Position numbers and translations under genes: made by a program. A stretch of 64,000 bases of DNA, taken from positions 3,578,437 through 3,642,436 of the forward strand of contig OU342636.1 in the NCBI GenBank assembly GCA_910589415.1, read 5' to 3'. Source of the DNA: Malachius bipustulatus (taxonomy: Eukaryota > Arthropoda > Insecta > Coleoptera > Melyridae). This document shows, piece by piece, positions 34,001 to 46,185 of the stretch (positions are counted from its first letter, which is position 1; each line of letters begins with the position of its first letter). The notes under the pieces are model-generated. The model was given only the letters and a program-made list of their open reading frames with translations. It was not told the origin of the DNA and did not search any database.

Positions 34001-36936
34001 TGTGTGTGCAAAAACACGTGTCTTTTTCCGATTTTTTCCAACTTTTCAATTTTGCCATTTTTTAAATGACAGTTTCAATTCTTTTTTCAAAAACATTTCG
34101 TGAGGGTGTCGTAGCTCGGAGTTTTTTCGTTCCGTTAAAATTACAAAATTTCCGCCATCTTGATTTTCCGAATCGGTGAAAATTATTTCCTCGGTCGTGT
34201 TTGCCAAATTTCAGCAAAACCTGACATTTGGACGCCATTTTCTCCGGAAATATGCACGCAAACGAAAAAAGGATTTCGGATCTGAATTCAACGCGCTCCC
34301 GACGTGCCAAGCTGCGAATTTCAGCCGTTTATATTTTTTGAAAATTTTTATCAAAAATTTGAATGGTAGGGCCTATGAATTTTTTTGATCACAAATTGTT
34401 TCGTCGTTTTCTCCGGAACGGTGAACGTTTTTGGGAAAATTTTTTTTCGGTCGACAGAGTTCGTCGATGAGAAGTGTAACGTTGAATTGCGATCGAGAAA
34501 TTTTCCAAAATGGCCACTACAGACGCTTTTGAAAATTCGCAAAAAAAAATTTAAAAAATCGACTTTGACAGCTTATAGGTGACAGACGGTTACGTCAATT
34601 GCAATGAAATTTTGCAGTCTTCAAGAACCGTTTCTCAGCTACACGGCGATACCTTTTCGATCATTCCCCGACCGACGTGGCCAAAGTTACGGTCAAAAAT
34701 GTCCGAGCGGTACAATTTCACGTTCAAAAACTTCACGATTTTCGACCAAAATCAATGAAAATCAGCTATGTTTTCGAATTTTTTTTCTCGGTAATTTCCG
34801 TACATCAGGACTCAAGGATCATTTTAGCAGGGTAGTAGAAGAGTTGGTCTGTCTGAATTCTCAATTTTTGTCGCTTAAATTTTCAAAATGGCGACGATGT
34901 GAATTTTCGAAAATGGCCGATTTTCGCTCTCAATCTTTGGACTTTGACGTTTAAAAAGTCGCATTTTCGGTTTTTTTTTCGAGTTTTTTTTACGACCACG
35001 TTCAAGTTAAGGATAATGCCTTTCTTTTTGAATTTCAAAAAAAAATTGTATCGCGACTTTTAACGTCACAGCGATTTTTTTCGCTGAAAAATAAAGGAGT
35101 TCGTTCACAATTTTTCGCATTTGGCATTTTTTATTTGACACTTTCGATTGTTTTGCCATTCTTTTTTCACGGTCAGATTCGAATCGCGGGTATTCTCTTT
35201 AATTTGAAAAACGGCAAAAATTATTTCAACCAAAAATTACACCGCTACCAAAATGAATTTTGTTACAGTGAAAAAATGATATTTTTCAATTACTTTTGAT
35301 TTTGACGTTTGAGAAGTGACACTTTAAATTTTATTTTTGTTTTTTTCTCACAATAGGATCGTAATTTTGAGTTTCTTTGTTACGTCAAAATTACAAATTG
35401 ACCGCCATTTTGATTTTTAGAGTTAAAAAAAAATTATTTCCTTTGTTCGAAACGTCCATTTTCCAATGTTTTACCATATTGTCTGACATTTGGACGTAAT
35501 TTTCCCTGACAATAAAACAGAAAATGACAAACTGACAAACGGCCCAGGCTCCGGGATATCACGTTCGTTAACTCTTTTTTAGTCGCACCGCTCCTCTATC
35601 TCTCTCTCTCTTGCCCGCCGCGATAGCGGCCCAGGCTCTGCGACTACAAACAATTCGTTCACTCTTTTTTAGTCGCACTCTCTAACCCCCCGCCGCGATA
35701 GCGGCCCAGGCTCTGCGACTCCAAACAATGCGTCCGCTTTTTTTTAAATCGCACTTTTTTCCTCCCCCCCCCCCCCGCCGCGATAGCGGCCCAGGCTCTG
35801 CGACTCCAAACAATTTGTTCACATTTTTTTAATCGACTCTCTAACCCCCCGCCGCGATAGCGGCCCAGGCTCTGCGACTTCAAACAATTCGTCCGCTTTT
35901 TTTTTCAATAGCACTCTCCATCTACCCCCCTCCGCGATAGCGGCCCAGGCTCTGCGACTCCAAACAATTCGTTCAATCTTTTTTAGTCGCACTCTCTAAC
36001 TCCCCGCCGCGACAGCGGCCCAGGATCTGCGACTCCAAACAATTCGTCCGTTTTTTTTGAAACGCACTCTCTACCTCTACCCCCCCTCCCCCCGCCGCGA
36101 TAACGGCCCAGGCTCCGCGACCCCCACGTTCCCTCACTCTTTTTAGTCGCACTTCTCCTCTCTCTCTCTCTCTTTCTCTCTCTCCCGCCGCGTTCAGGCT
36201 CCGCGATTCCACGTTTGTTAACTTTTTTCAGTCACACACATGCCCGCCGCGTTAGCGGCCCAGGCTCCGCGACCCCACGTTCCGTCATTCTTTTAGTCGT
36301 ACTTCTCTCTCTCTCTTTCTCTTTCCCCTCTCTCTCTCTCTCTGTATTTCTCTCTCCCGCCGCGTTAGCGGCCCAGGCTCCGCGATTCCACGTTCGTTAA
36401 CTTTTTTGGTCACACACATGCCCGCCGCGTCAGCGGCCCAGGCTCCGCGACCCCACGTTCGTTCACTCTTTTTTAGTCGCACTTCTCTTCTCTCTCTCTC
36501 TCTCTTTCTCTTTCCCCTGTCTCTCTCTCTTTTTCTCTCTCTCCCGCCGCGTTCAGGCTCCGCGATTCCACGTTCGTTAACTTTTTTCAGTCACACACAT
36601 GCCCGCCGCGTTAGCGGCCCAGGCTCCGCAATTCCGTTCGTTAACTTTTTTTCAGTCACACACATGCCCGCCGCGATAGCGGCCCAGGCTCCACGACCAC
36701 ACGTTCGTTCACTTTTTTTAGTCGCACTTTTCCTCTCTCTCTCTTTCTCTTTTTCTTTTTCCCTCTCTCTCTCTCTCTTTCTCTCTCTCCCGCCGCGTTC
36801 ATGCTCCGCGATTCAACGTTCGTTAACTTTTTTAATCACACATTTGCCCGCCGCGTTAGCGGCCCAGGCTCCGCGACCCCAGGTTCGTTCACTCATTTTT
36901 AGTAGCACTTCTCTCCTCTCTCTCTTTCTCTTTCCT

Positions 36937-36985
<49 letters not shown>

Positions 36986-37622
36986 GCCGCGTTAGCGGCA
37001 CAGGCTCCACGACCACACGTTCGCTCACTCTTTTTTGATCTCACTGCTTACCACTATCTATTTCTATCTCTCTCTCTTTATCTTCCTCTCTCTCTCTCTT
37101 TCTCCTGCCGCGTTAACAGCCCAGGCTCCGCGATCCAACGTTCACAAAATTTTTTGAGTAACACACATGCCCGCAGCGTTAGCGGCCCAGGCTCCGCGAC
37201 CACACGTTCGTTCACTATTTTTTTTTCTCGCAAAGCTCATCTCTCTCTTTTTTTTTAACTCTTTTTTTTTTTCAAACACCTTTTTAACATTTTTCATTTT
37301 CCTTTTTCATTGAATCTTCTTTCTCTGCCCCACTCCCCCTTTCCCTTTCCCTGCTTTCGATATTATTTATTAAAACAACCGGGGAAAAAGTAAAGGGTAA
37401 AGGGTATAGTATTTATTTGTAAAAAGAATTAATACTATTCATACACAACGATTTATTTATAAAAAAAAAAATTTATTTATTTATAAAAGTTTTAACTATT
37501 CACGCAACCTTTGAAAATTTTTTTTCGCCCCGTTACCCCCCGCCAAACTTTCTCACCCTCATCCTCATGCCTCCCCTTACCACTTTATGACTTTCAACCA
37601 TAACCCTAAGCCACAGTACTAG
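31086..37622 (+). repeat. array copy 1
   Basis: The body is 31091-35520, the minisatellite and GA/CT-rich portion 35535-37235, and the A+T-rich tail 37240-37622. The left edge carries an extra 55-bp direct duplication (CTATGCAGACGTCG at 31091 and 31146). Within the body a ~540-bp sub-module is repeated: TATCTCCTCTGAAGATACC at about 32431 and 32971, each followed by AAAATGGCC and a TTTGACAG..TGACAGACGG block. Confidence 0.7.
35535..37235 (+). repeat. minisatellite with CT/GA tracts, copy 1
   Basis: About seven 75-bp-type units (GCGGCCCAGGCTCTGCGACT near 35625, 35700, 35787, 35860, 35939, 36015) give way to longer units that alternate GCCGCGTTAGCGGCCCAGGC blocks with long (CT)n/(GA)n tracts and a CAGTCACACACATGCCCGC variant. 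ORFs seen on both strands here (for example 36406-37038) are low-complexity by-products of the repeat. Confidence 0.8.
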
Positions 37623-37633
37623 TCAAAACGGGG

Positions 37634-40600
37634 ATAATACTATTCTATGCAGACGGCGTGTTTGAGGACGGGTTTAGAGGGGTTGTGGTGGGAATTTTCG
37701 AGTTTTGAAAAAAAATGTCGACGTTTGGGAGGGGGGAGTTTTTTTGACGTTTTTTCGATTTTTTCAAACGGTTTTTTCGCGGTGAAGGGGCGTTTTTCTT
37801 TTGTTTCTTTTACGTTTTTCGGGAGGGGGGCTAAGATGTGTTGCCGGGGAGCGCGAAAAAACCGTTGACAGTTCTGGCACTTTCGACAGCTGTCAAATGT
37901 CACTTTTTTCGAAAGGCGCGCAGGGGGAAAAGGAGGGGCGGCCCGGGTGCGCGCGGGAAAGGGGAGTTTGAAAAGGGCGGTCGGGGGGCGGCCAAAATTC
38001 CGGGGGCGGCGAAAAGGGCGGAAATCTGTCACGGCCGAACGGTACGAGGAAATCGCGTCGTTTTTCTTCGGTCGTGTCGGAATTTACTCGGTCTTCAATT
38101 GCTGAAAGTTTCGCGGCGCTGTGACCGACCGTCGCGAGGTTATTTAGGAAAAGGCTTTTTTTTTCGTTTTTTCTCGGTTCTAAATTTCGATAAATTTCGA
38201 AACGCTATAACTCGAGAACGGTGCGTCGTAAACGGGTCGGGTTTGTGGATTTATCCGTTTCCGAAGTTTTCCGATGTTTTACGAGCGCTTCCGATTTTTC
38301 CCGACCTTTTCCGAACTCCGAAGCGAAGCCCGCCGTAGGCGGCACCGACTCGACGAAGCGAAACCGACTAGGCGAACGTGACCGCGAAAGATGAGGCAAA
38401 AAACGCGAAACGTCAAATTTGACATTTCTGACAGATGTCAAAAGTGGGACAGCGGAGCCGCGCGTTAGCGCGCAACGATTCTCGCACGTGCGGTCATTTC
38501 GGAAGCGTCTCGACGTCGGAAACGCGATTCGGCGAAAAAAATTTCGAAAAACATACAGGGTGTCCCGTAAATGTCGAAAAACCGCCCAGACAAAATGGCC
38601 GCCGTGTTTTTCACGAGACCCGCGCCGATCGATCGCGTTTGACGGCGCGAAAAAAATTGGCGCGAAAAAACCGCGAAAATATCGCGCGCGTCTTGAGAAA
38701 ACGCGAAAAACGCGTTTTAAACGCGATTTTGCCGACACGCGATTTTCGAAAAATCGCGTGAAACGGACGATGCTTCCGATCGGATTTTTTCTCGCAGATT
38801 CGGAAACGTCTCCGTTATTAGGGTGCCCGATTGGTTACCCGACGTTTCTCCGACCGTCCGTGTAGACAAAATGGCGGTCGGCGCGAAAACGTTTGCAGAA
38901 ATTTTTTTTCGCGTAGAGGAACACGGGAAAGCTATCTCCTCTGAAGGCGCCGAGAGTCGAGATTGGTGCTTACCGGGTTCGCATAGTCGACACATGTCGG
39001 CGGTGCGTAGGCTAGGTTTAATATCGATATCTTAAAAAATGGCCGTTTTAGAGCGATTTGAAAATGGCCGACGAAAAAAAAGAAAAGTCGACTTTGACAA
39101 TGTGTGGATGACAGACGGTAACACCCACAGAGACCAAACTCGGTGTGAATGTTTACCCATATCTTGGCTACCCGACGGTACCGCAAGGAAACCGTTCCGA
39201 TAATTCTTGCAAAAGTTATTATTGATCGTTTTTTGGAAAACACTCGGAAATTTGCGAAAATCGCGAAAATTGCGTTTTTTCACGGCCGGAAAATTTCAAG
39301 ATGGCGCGGGAAAGTTGGTGTGTGAAAATTTTCAAAAATTTTCACCGGGATCATCAAATGACGTGCATAGATCTCCAAAATAAGTGTTCCGAAGTTTCCA
39401 TGTTTGACAATTTTTCCAAGATGGCGGATTAAAGTCGAGGGTCAAGTTTTTTGTAGACGTTTGCGGGAAAGCTATCTCCTCTGAAGGCGCTGGGCGTCGA
39501 GACAGGTGCTTACCGGGTTCGTATAGTCGAGACATGTCGGCGGTGCGTAGGCTAGGTTTAATTTCGATAACTGACAAAATGGCCGTTCTACAGTGACTTT
39601 AAAATGGCCGATGTAAAAAAGACAAATTTCGACTTTGACAGTTCATAAATGACAGGCGGTAATTACGAGAAACGTCAAACTCGGTGTGTCGAAAGATAGT
39701 TTTCTTGGCCATCCGTCGATACTCAAACGAAACCATTCCGACGTTCCGTTTAGAAATTATTAAGGATCGCGTCCGAAAAAACACACTTTTTTTCGCGATT
39801 TTTTGAGAAGAAAATGCGAAATCAACGCCATCTTAAAAAACTTACCGCGTCAAAAATATCCGCGAAATTTGAACAAAAATTGCTTCTGTTGATTGTCAAA
39901 GCATGTAGTGACACGACGGTGTGTCCAGTCTATACACGTTTCTCAGAAAATGTCGGAGTTACGGGCGTTTCAAAATGGCCGATTTTTTTGACGTAATTTC
40001 GACTTTGACGTTTGTAAAAATTGACATTTCGAAAAACTTGCAACGGCATGTTAAGGTCACATGTATTTCCGTCATTTTTATGTACCTACCATTTTTTTTC
40101 GATCGTTTTTGACAAAATGGCGGCTGATTTAGTTGAATGGAGACAATAGCTTTTTTGCCGTTTTAAACTGAAAATACAAATTTCGGATCACTTTTCTAAA
40201 CCTTCCTGTATACAAACTATAAGTGATATCGAAACCAATTCAACTACCAGCGATAGACAAAGCACGCAGAAACATCGTGATACTATTCGTTTGCGCGGTT
40301 TTTTCAAAAATGGCCGAGCTACGAGCGTTTCAAAATGGCCGATTTTTTTTTGAAAAAATTTCGAATTTGACGTTTGAAAAATGACAGTTGCGATTTTTTC
40401 CGGTGCCTCTTGCATCAATATGTCATTGCTGCACGCTTTTCCTGTACGACGACACCAAAATCTGGCCGCCATCTTGATTCTTCGATTTTATCTAAATTTT
40501 TCAGTGTGCAGAAACACGTGTCTTTTTTCGAATTTTTCCAACTTTTCAATTTAGACATTTTTTAAATGACAGTTTCAATTCTTTTTCCAAAAACATTTCG

Positions 40601-43590
40601 TGAGGGTGTCGTAGCTCGGAGTTTTTTCGTTCCGGTAAAATTACAAAATTTCCGCCATCTTGATTTTCCGAATCGGCGAAAATTATTTCCTCGGTCGTGT
40701 TTGCCAAATTTTAGCAAAACCTGACATTTGGACGCCATTTTCTCCGGAAATATGCACGCAAACGAAAAACGGATTTCGGATTTGAATTCAACGCGCTCCC
40801 GACGTGCCAAGCTGCGAATTTCAGCCGTTTATATTTTTTGAAAATTTTTGTCAAAAATTTGAATGGGTAGGCCTATGAATTTTTTTGATCACAAATTGTT
40901 TCGTCGTTTTCTCCGGAACGGTGAAAGTTTTTGGAAAAATTTTTTTTTCGGTCGACAGAGTTCGTCGATGAGAAGTGTAACGTTGAATTGCGATCGAAAA
41001 ATTTTCCAAAATGGCCGCTACAGACGCTTTTGAAAATTCGCAAAAAAAAATTTAAAAAATCGACTTTGACATCTTATAGGTGACAGACGGTTACGTCAAT
41101 TGCGATGAAATTTCGGAGTCTTCAAGAACCGTTTCTCAGCTACACGTCGATACCTTTTCAATCATTCCCCGACCGACGTGGCCAAAGTTACGGTCAAACA
41201 TGTCCGAGCGGTACAATTTCACGCTTAAAAACTTCACGATTTTCGACCAAAATCAATGAAAATCAGCTATGTTTTGGATTTTTTTTTCTCGGTAATTACC
41301 GTACATCGGGACTCGCGGATCATTTTAGCAGGGTAGTAGAAGAGTTGGTCTGTCGGAATTTTCAATTTTTGTCGCTAAAATTTTCAAAATGGCGACGCTG
41401 TGAATTTTCGAAAATGGCCGATTTTTGCTCCCAATTTTTGGACTTTGACGTTTAAAAAGTCGCATTTTCGTTTTTTTTTTTCGAGTTTTTTTTTACGACC
41501 ACGTTCAAGTTAAGGATAATGCCTTTCTTTTTGAATTTAAAAAAAAAATTGTATCGCGACTTTTAACGTCACAGCGATTTTTTTCGCTGAAAAATAAAGA
41601 AGTTCGTTCACGATTTTTCGCATTTGGCATTTTATATTTGACACTTTCGATTGTTTTGCCATTCTTTTTTCACGGTCAGGTTCGAATCGCGGGTATTCTC
41701 TTCAATTTGAAAACGGCAAAAATTATTTCAACCATAAATTACACAGCCACCATCATAAATTTTGTTACAGAGAAAAACGATGTTTTTCAATTACTTTAGA
41801 TTTTGACGTTTGAGAAGTGACACTTTAAATTTTCTTTTAATTTCTTTCTAAATATAGGATCGTAATTTTGAGTTTCTTTGTTACGTCGAAATTACAAGTT
41901 GACCGCCATTTTGATTTTAAGAGTTAAAAAAAAATTATTTCCTTTGTTCGAAACGCCCGTTTTCCAATGCTTTACCATATAATCTAATATTTGGACGCCA
42001 TTTTCTCGGAAAATAAAAGCGAAAAAGACAAACTGACAAACGGCCCAGGCTCTGCGACTCCAAACAATTCGTTCACTTTTTTTTAGTCGTACTCTCTGAC
42101 CCCCCGCCGCGGTAGCGGCCCAGACTCTGCGACTCCAAACAATTCGTTCACTCTTTTTTAGTCGCACTCTCTGACCCTCCGCCGCGATAGCGGCCCAGGC
42201 TCTGCGACTCCAAACAATTCGTTTACTTTTTTTTAGTCGCACTCTCTGACCCCCCGCCGCGACAGCGGCCCAGGCTCTGCGACTCCAAACCAGTCGTTTA
42301 CTCTTTTTTAGTCGCACTCTCTGACCCCCCGCCGCGATGGCGGCCCAGGCTCTGCGACTCCAAACAATTCGTTTACTCTTTTTTAGTCGCACCCTCTGAC
42401 CCCCCGCCGCGATAGCGGCCCAGGCTCTGCGACTCCAAACAATTCGTTTGCTCTTTTTCAGTCGCACTCTCTGACCCCCCGCCGCGATAGCGGCCCAGGC
42501 TCTGCGACTCCAAACAATTCGTTTGCTCTTTTTTAGTCGCACTCTCTGACCCCCCGCCGCGATAGCGGCCCAGGCTCTGCGACTCCAAACAATTCGTTTG
42601 CTCTTTTTTAGTCGCACTCTCTGACCCCCCGCCGCGATAGCGGTCCAGGCTCTGCGACTCCAAACAATTCGTTTACTCTTTTTTAGTCGCACTCTCTGAC
42701 CCCCCGCCGCGATAGCGGCCCAGGCTCTGCGACTCCAAACAATTCGTTTGCTCTTTTTTAGTCGCACTCTCTGACCACCCGCCGCGATAGCGGCCCAGGC
42801 TCTGCGACTCCAAACAATTCGTTTACTCTTTTTTAGTCGCACTCTCTGACCCCCCGCCGCGATAGCTGCCAAGGCTCTGCGACTCCAAACAATTCGTTTA
42901 CTCTTTTTTAGTCGCACCCTCTGACCCCCCGCCGCGACAGCGGCCCAGGCTCTGCGACTCCAAACAATTCGTTTGCTCTTTTTTAGTCGCACCCTCTGAC
43001 CCCCCGCCGCGATAGCGGCCCAGGCTCTACGACTCCAAACAATTCGTTTGCTCTTTTTTAGTCGCACCCTCTGACCCCACGCCGCGATAGCGGCCCAGGC
43101 TCTACGACTCCAAACAATTCGTTTGCTCTTTTTTAGTCGCACTCTCTGACCCCCCGCCGCGATAGCGGCCCAGGCTCTGCGACTCCAAACAATTCGTTTG
43201 CTCTTTTTTAGTCGCACTCTCTGACCACCCGCCGCGATAGCGGCCCAGGCTCTGCGACTCCAAACAATTCGTTTACTCTTTTTTAGTCGCACTCTCTGAC
43301 CCCCCGCCGCGATAGCTGCCAAGGCTCTGCGACTCCAAACAATTCGTTTACTCTTTTTTAGTCGCACCCTCTGACCCCCCGCCGCGACAGCGGCCCAGGC
43401 TCTGCGACTCCAAACAATTCGTTTACTCTTTTTTAGTCGCACTTTCTGACCCCCCGCCGCGACAGCGGCCCAGGCTCTGCGACCCCAAACAATTCCTTTA
43501 CTCTTTTTTAGTCGCACCCTCTGACCCCCCGCCGCGATAGCGGCCCGGGCTCCGCGACCCCACGATCGTTCACTCTTTTTTAGTCGCACT
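37634..43590 (+). repeat. array copy 2
   Basis: The body is 37645-42030, colinear with copy 1, followed by a much longer 75-bp minisatellite (42035-43565) and no tail. The minisatellite joins directly to the truncated third copy, as unequal exchange inside the minisatellite would produce. Confidence 0.7.
42035..43565 (+). repeat. 75-bp minisatellite, about 20 copies
   Basis: CAAAC of the unit recurs exactly every 75 bases (42061, 42136, 42211, 42286 and on). Each unit has GCCCAGGCTCTGCGACTCC, AACAATTCGTTTACTC, TTTTTTAGTCGCACTC and CCCCCGCCGCGATAGCG. Because 75 is divisible by three and no stop occurs, the minus strand is open for 565 codons as a 25-residue repeat. The marker variants GACCACCC (42775, 43225) and GATAGCTGCCAAGG (42868, 43318) recur 450 bases apart, showing duplication of a six-unit block. 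Confidence 0.9.
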
Positions 43591-46107
43591 GCTCCAAAAT
43601 AAAAATTTTGAGCAATTTTCTATACCTTCCTGTATACAAACTGTAAGCGATATGGAAACCAACTCAACTACTAGCGACAGACAAAGCACGCAGAAACATC
43701 GTGTTACCATTCGTTCGCGCGGTTTTTTCAAAAATGGCGGAGCTACGAGCGTTTCAAAATGGCCGATTTTTTTTGAAAAAATTTCGAGTTTGACGTTTGA
43801 AAAATGACAGTTGCGATTTTTTACGGTGCCTCTTGCATCATTGCTGCACATTTTGCCTGTACGACGAAACCAGAATCTGGCCGCCATCTTGATTCTTCGA
43901 TTTTATCTAATTTTTTTTGTCTGCAAAAACACGTGTCTTTTTCCGATTTTTTCCAACTTTACAATTTTGACATTATTTAAATGACAGTTTCAATTCTTTT
44001 TCCAAAAACATTTCGTGAGGGTGTTGTAGCTCGGAGTTTTTTCGTTCCGGAAAAATTACAAAATTTCCGCCATATTGATTTTCCGAATCGGCGAAAATTA
44101 TTTCCTAGGTCGTGTTTGCCAAATTTCAGCAAAACCTGACATTTGGACGCCATTTTCTCCGGAAATATGCACGCAAACGAAAAACGGATTCCGGATCTGA
44201 ATTCAACGCGCTCCCGACGTGCCAAGCTGCGAATTTCAGCCGTTTATATTTTTTGAAAATTTTTGTCAAAAATTTGAATGGGTAGGCCTATGAATTTTTT
44301 TTATCACAAATTGTTTCGTCGTTTTCTCCGGAACGGTGAAAGTTTTTGGGAAAATTTTTTTTTTCGGTCGACAGAGTTCGTCGATGAGAAGTGTAACGTT
44401 GAATTGCGATCGAAAAATTTTCCAAAATGGCCGCTACAGACGCTTTTGAAAATTCGCAAAAAAATTTTTAAAAAATCGACTTTGACATCTTATAGGTGAC
44501 AGACGGTTACGTCAATTGCGATGAAATTTTGCAGTCTTCAAGAACCGTTTCTCAGCTACACGTCGATACCTTTTCAATCATTCCCCGACCGACGTGGCCA
44601 AAGTTACGGTCAAAAATGTCCGAGCGGTACAATTTCACGTTTATAAACTTCACGATTTTCGACCAAAATCAATGAAAATCAGCTATGTTTTCAAATTTTT
44701 TTTCTCGGTAATTTCCGTACATCAGGACTCGAGAATCATTTTAGCAGGGTAGAAGAAGAGTTGATCTGTCGGAATTCTCAATTTTTGTCGCTTAAATTTC
44801 CAAAATGGCGACGCTGTGAATTTTCGAAAATGGCCGTTTTTCGCTCCCAATCTTTGGACTTTGACGTTTAAAAAGTCGCATTTTCGGTTTTTTTTTCGAG
44901 TTTTTTTTACGACCACGTTCAAGTTAAGGATAATGCCTTTCTTTTTGAATTTCAAAAAAAAATTGTATCGCGACTTTTAACGTCACAGCGATTTTTTTCG
45001 CTGAAAAATAAAGGAGTTCGTTCACGATTTTTCGCATTTGGCATTTTTTATTTGACACTTTCGATTGTTTTGCCATTCTTTTTTCACGGTCAGATTCGAA
45101 TCGCGGGTATTCTCTTCAATTTGAAAACGGCAAAAATTATTTCAACCACAAATTACACCGCTACCAAAATGAATTTTGTTACAGAGAAAAAATGCTTTTT
45201 TCAATTACTTTCGATTTTGACGTCTGAGAAGTGACAAACGGCCCAGGCTCCGCGACAACACGTTCGTTCACTCTTTTTTAGTCGCACTCTCTGACCCCCC
45301 GCCGCGATAGCGGCCCAGGCTCTGCGACTACAAACAATTCGTCCACTCTTTTTTAGTCGCACTCTCTGACCCCCCGTCACACTGCTCCTCTCTATCTCTC
45401 TCTCTCTCTCTCTCTTTCTCTTCCCCCCCCCCCCACTCTCTCTCTCTCTCTCTCTCTCTCCCGCCGCGTTAGCGGCACAGGCAACACGACCACACGTTCG
45501 CTCACTCTTTTTTGATCTCACTGCTCCCCACTCTCTCTTTCTCTCTCTCTCTCTCTTTATCTTCCTCTCTCTCTCTCTTTCTCCCGCCGCGTTAACAGCC
45601 CAGGCTCCGCGACCCCACGTTCACAAAATTTTTTGAGTCACACACATGCCCGCCGCGTTAGCGGCCCAGGCTCCGCGACCCCACGTTCGTTCACTATTTT
45701 TTTTCTCGCAAAGCTCATCTCTCTCTCTTTTTTTTTAACTATTATTTTTTTTCAAACACCTTTTTTACATTTTTCATTTTCCTTTTTCATTTAATCTTCT
45801 TTCTCTGCCCCCCTCCCCCTTTCCCTTTCCCTGCTTTCGATATTATTTATTTAAACAACCGGGGAAAAAGTAAAGGGTAAAGGGTATAGTATTTATTTGT
45901 AAAAAGAATTAATACTATTCATACACAACGATTTATTTATAAAAAAAAAATATTTATTTATTTATAAAAATTTCCACTATTCACGCAACCTTTGAAAATT
46001 TTTTTTCGCCCCGTTACCCCCCGCCAAACTTAAACACCAACATCCTCATGTCCCCCCTTACCCCCCTAACACATTCAACCATAACCCTAAGCCCCAGTAC
46101 TAGTAAT
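43591..46107 (+). repeat. array copy 3 (5'-truncated)
   Basis: 43597-45232 matches copies 1 and 2 from about 33660 and 40160 onward. Two minisatellite units and CT/GA tracts follow at 45235-45700, then the same A+T-rich tail as copy 1 to CAGTACTAG at 46107. Confidence 0.7.
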
Positions 46108-46185
46108 ATAAGATACTAAACCATAGCAACAAAAACAACTCTTGAATTAATTGTTTTCATACTTCAACAATATTTAATTTACATA

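Larger units (their letters stand above)
31086..46107 (+). repeat. 15-kb non-coding tandem array of ~6.5-kb units
   Basis: Equivalent landmarks recur ~6,500 bases apart (31148 and 37647; 33315 and 39814; 34604 and 41105), and a third, 5'-truncated copy starts near 43597. The sequence is CpG-rich compared with its flanks. It is built from divergent modules that each contain CAAAATGGC-type and TTTGAC...TGACAG motifs. No ORF holds a recognisable domain. The last copy ends CAGTACTAG at 46107, and copy 1 ends the same way near 37622. The array does not match any transposon class I can name. Confidence 0.75.

Noticed and set aside
36406..37038. 210-codon ORF and overlapping minus-strand ORFs rich in Ser/Leu or Arg/Glu
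   Set aside because: They are translations of (CT)n/(GA)n tracts in the array.
38205..38865. Overlapping 177- and 148-codon ORFs, partly matched in array copy 1
   Set aside because: Both copies derive from tandem duplication, the frames differ in length, and the translation is low-complexity Arg-rich sequence from CpG-rich DNA. No domain is seen.
42035..43565. CRISPR-like regular repeat
   Set aside because: There are no unique spacers: the whole 75-bp unit repeats. The DNA is eukaryotic.
41892..43589. 565-codon minus-strand ORF encoding a 25-residue repeat
   Set aside because: It is a by-product of the 75-bp minisatellite, whose period is divisible by three. It has no domain and continues into non-coding array sequence at both ends. 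Kept as a finding about the repeat, not as a gene.
31086..46107. Helitron identity for the array (ends near TC...CTAG)
   Set aside because: The terminal CTAG followed by T fits, but I see no 3' hairpin, the 5' flank is not A followed by TC, and no Rep/helicase trace exists.
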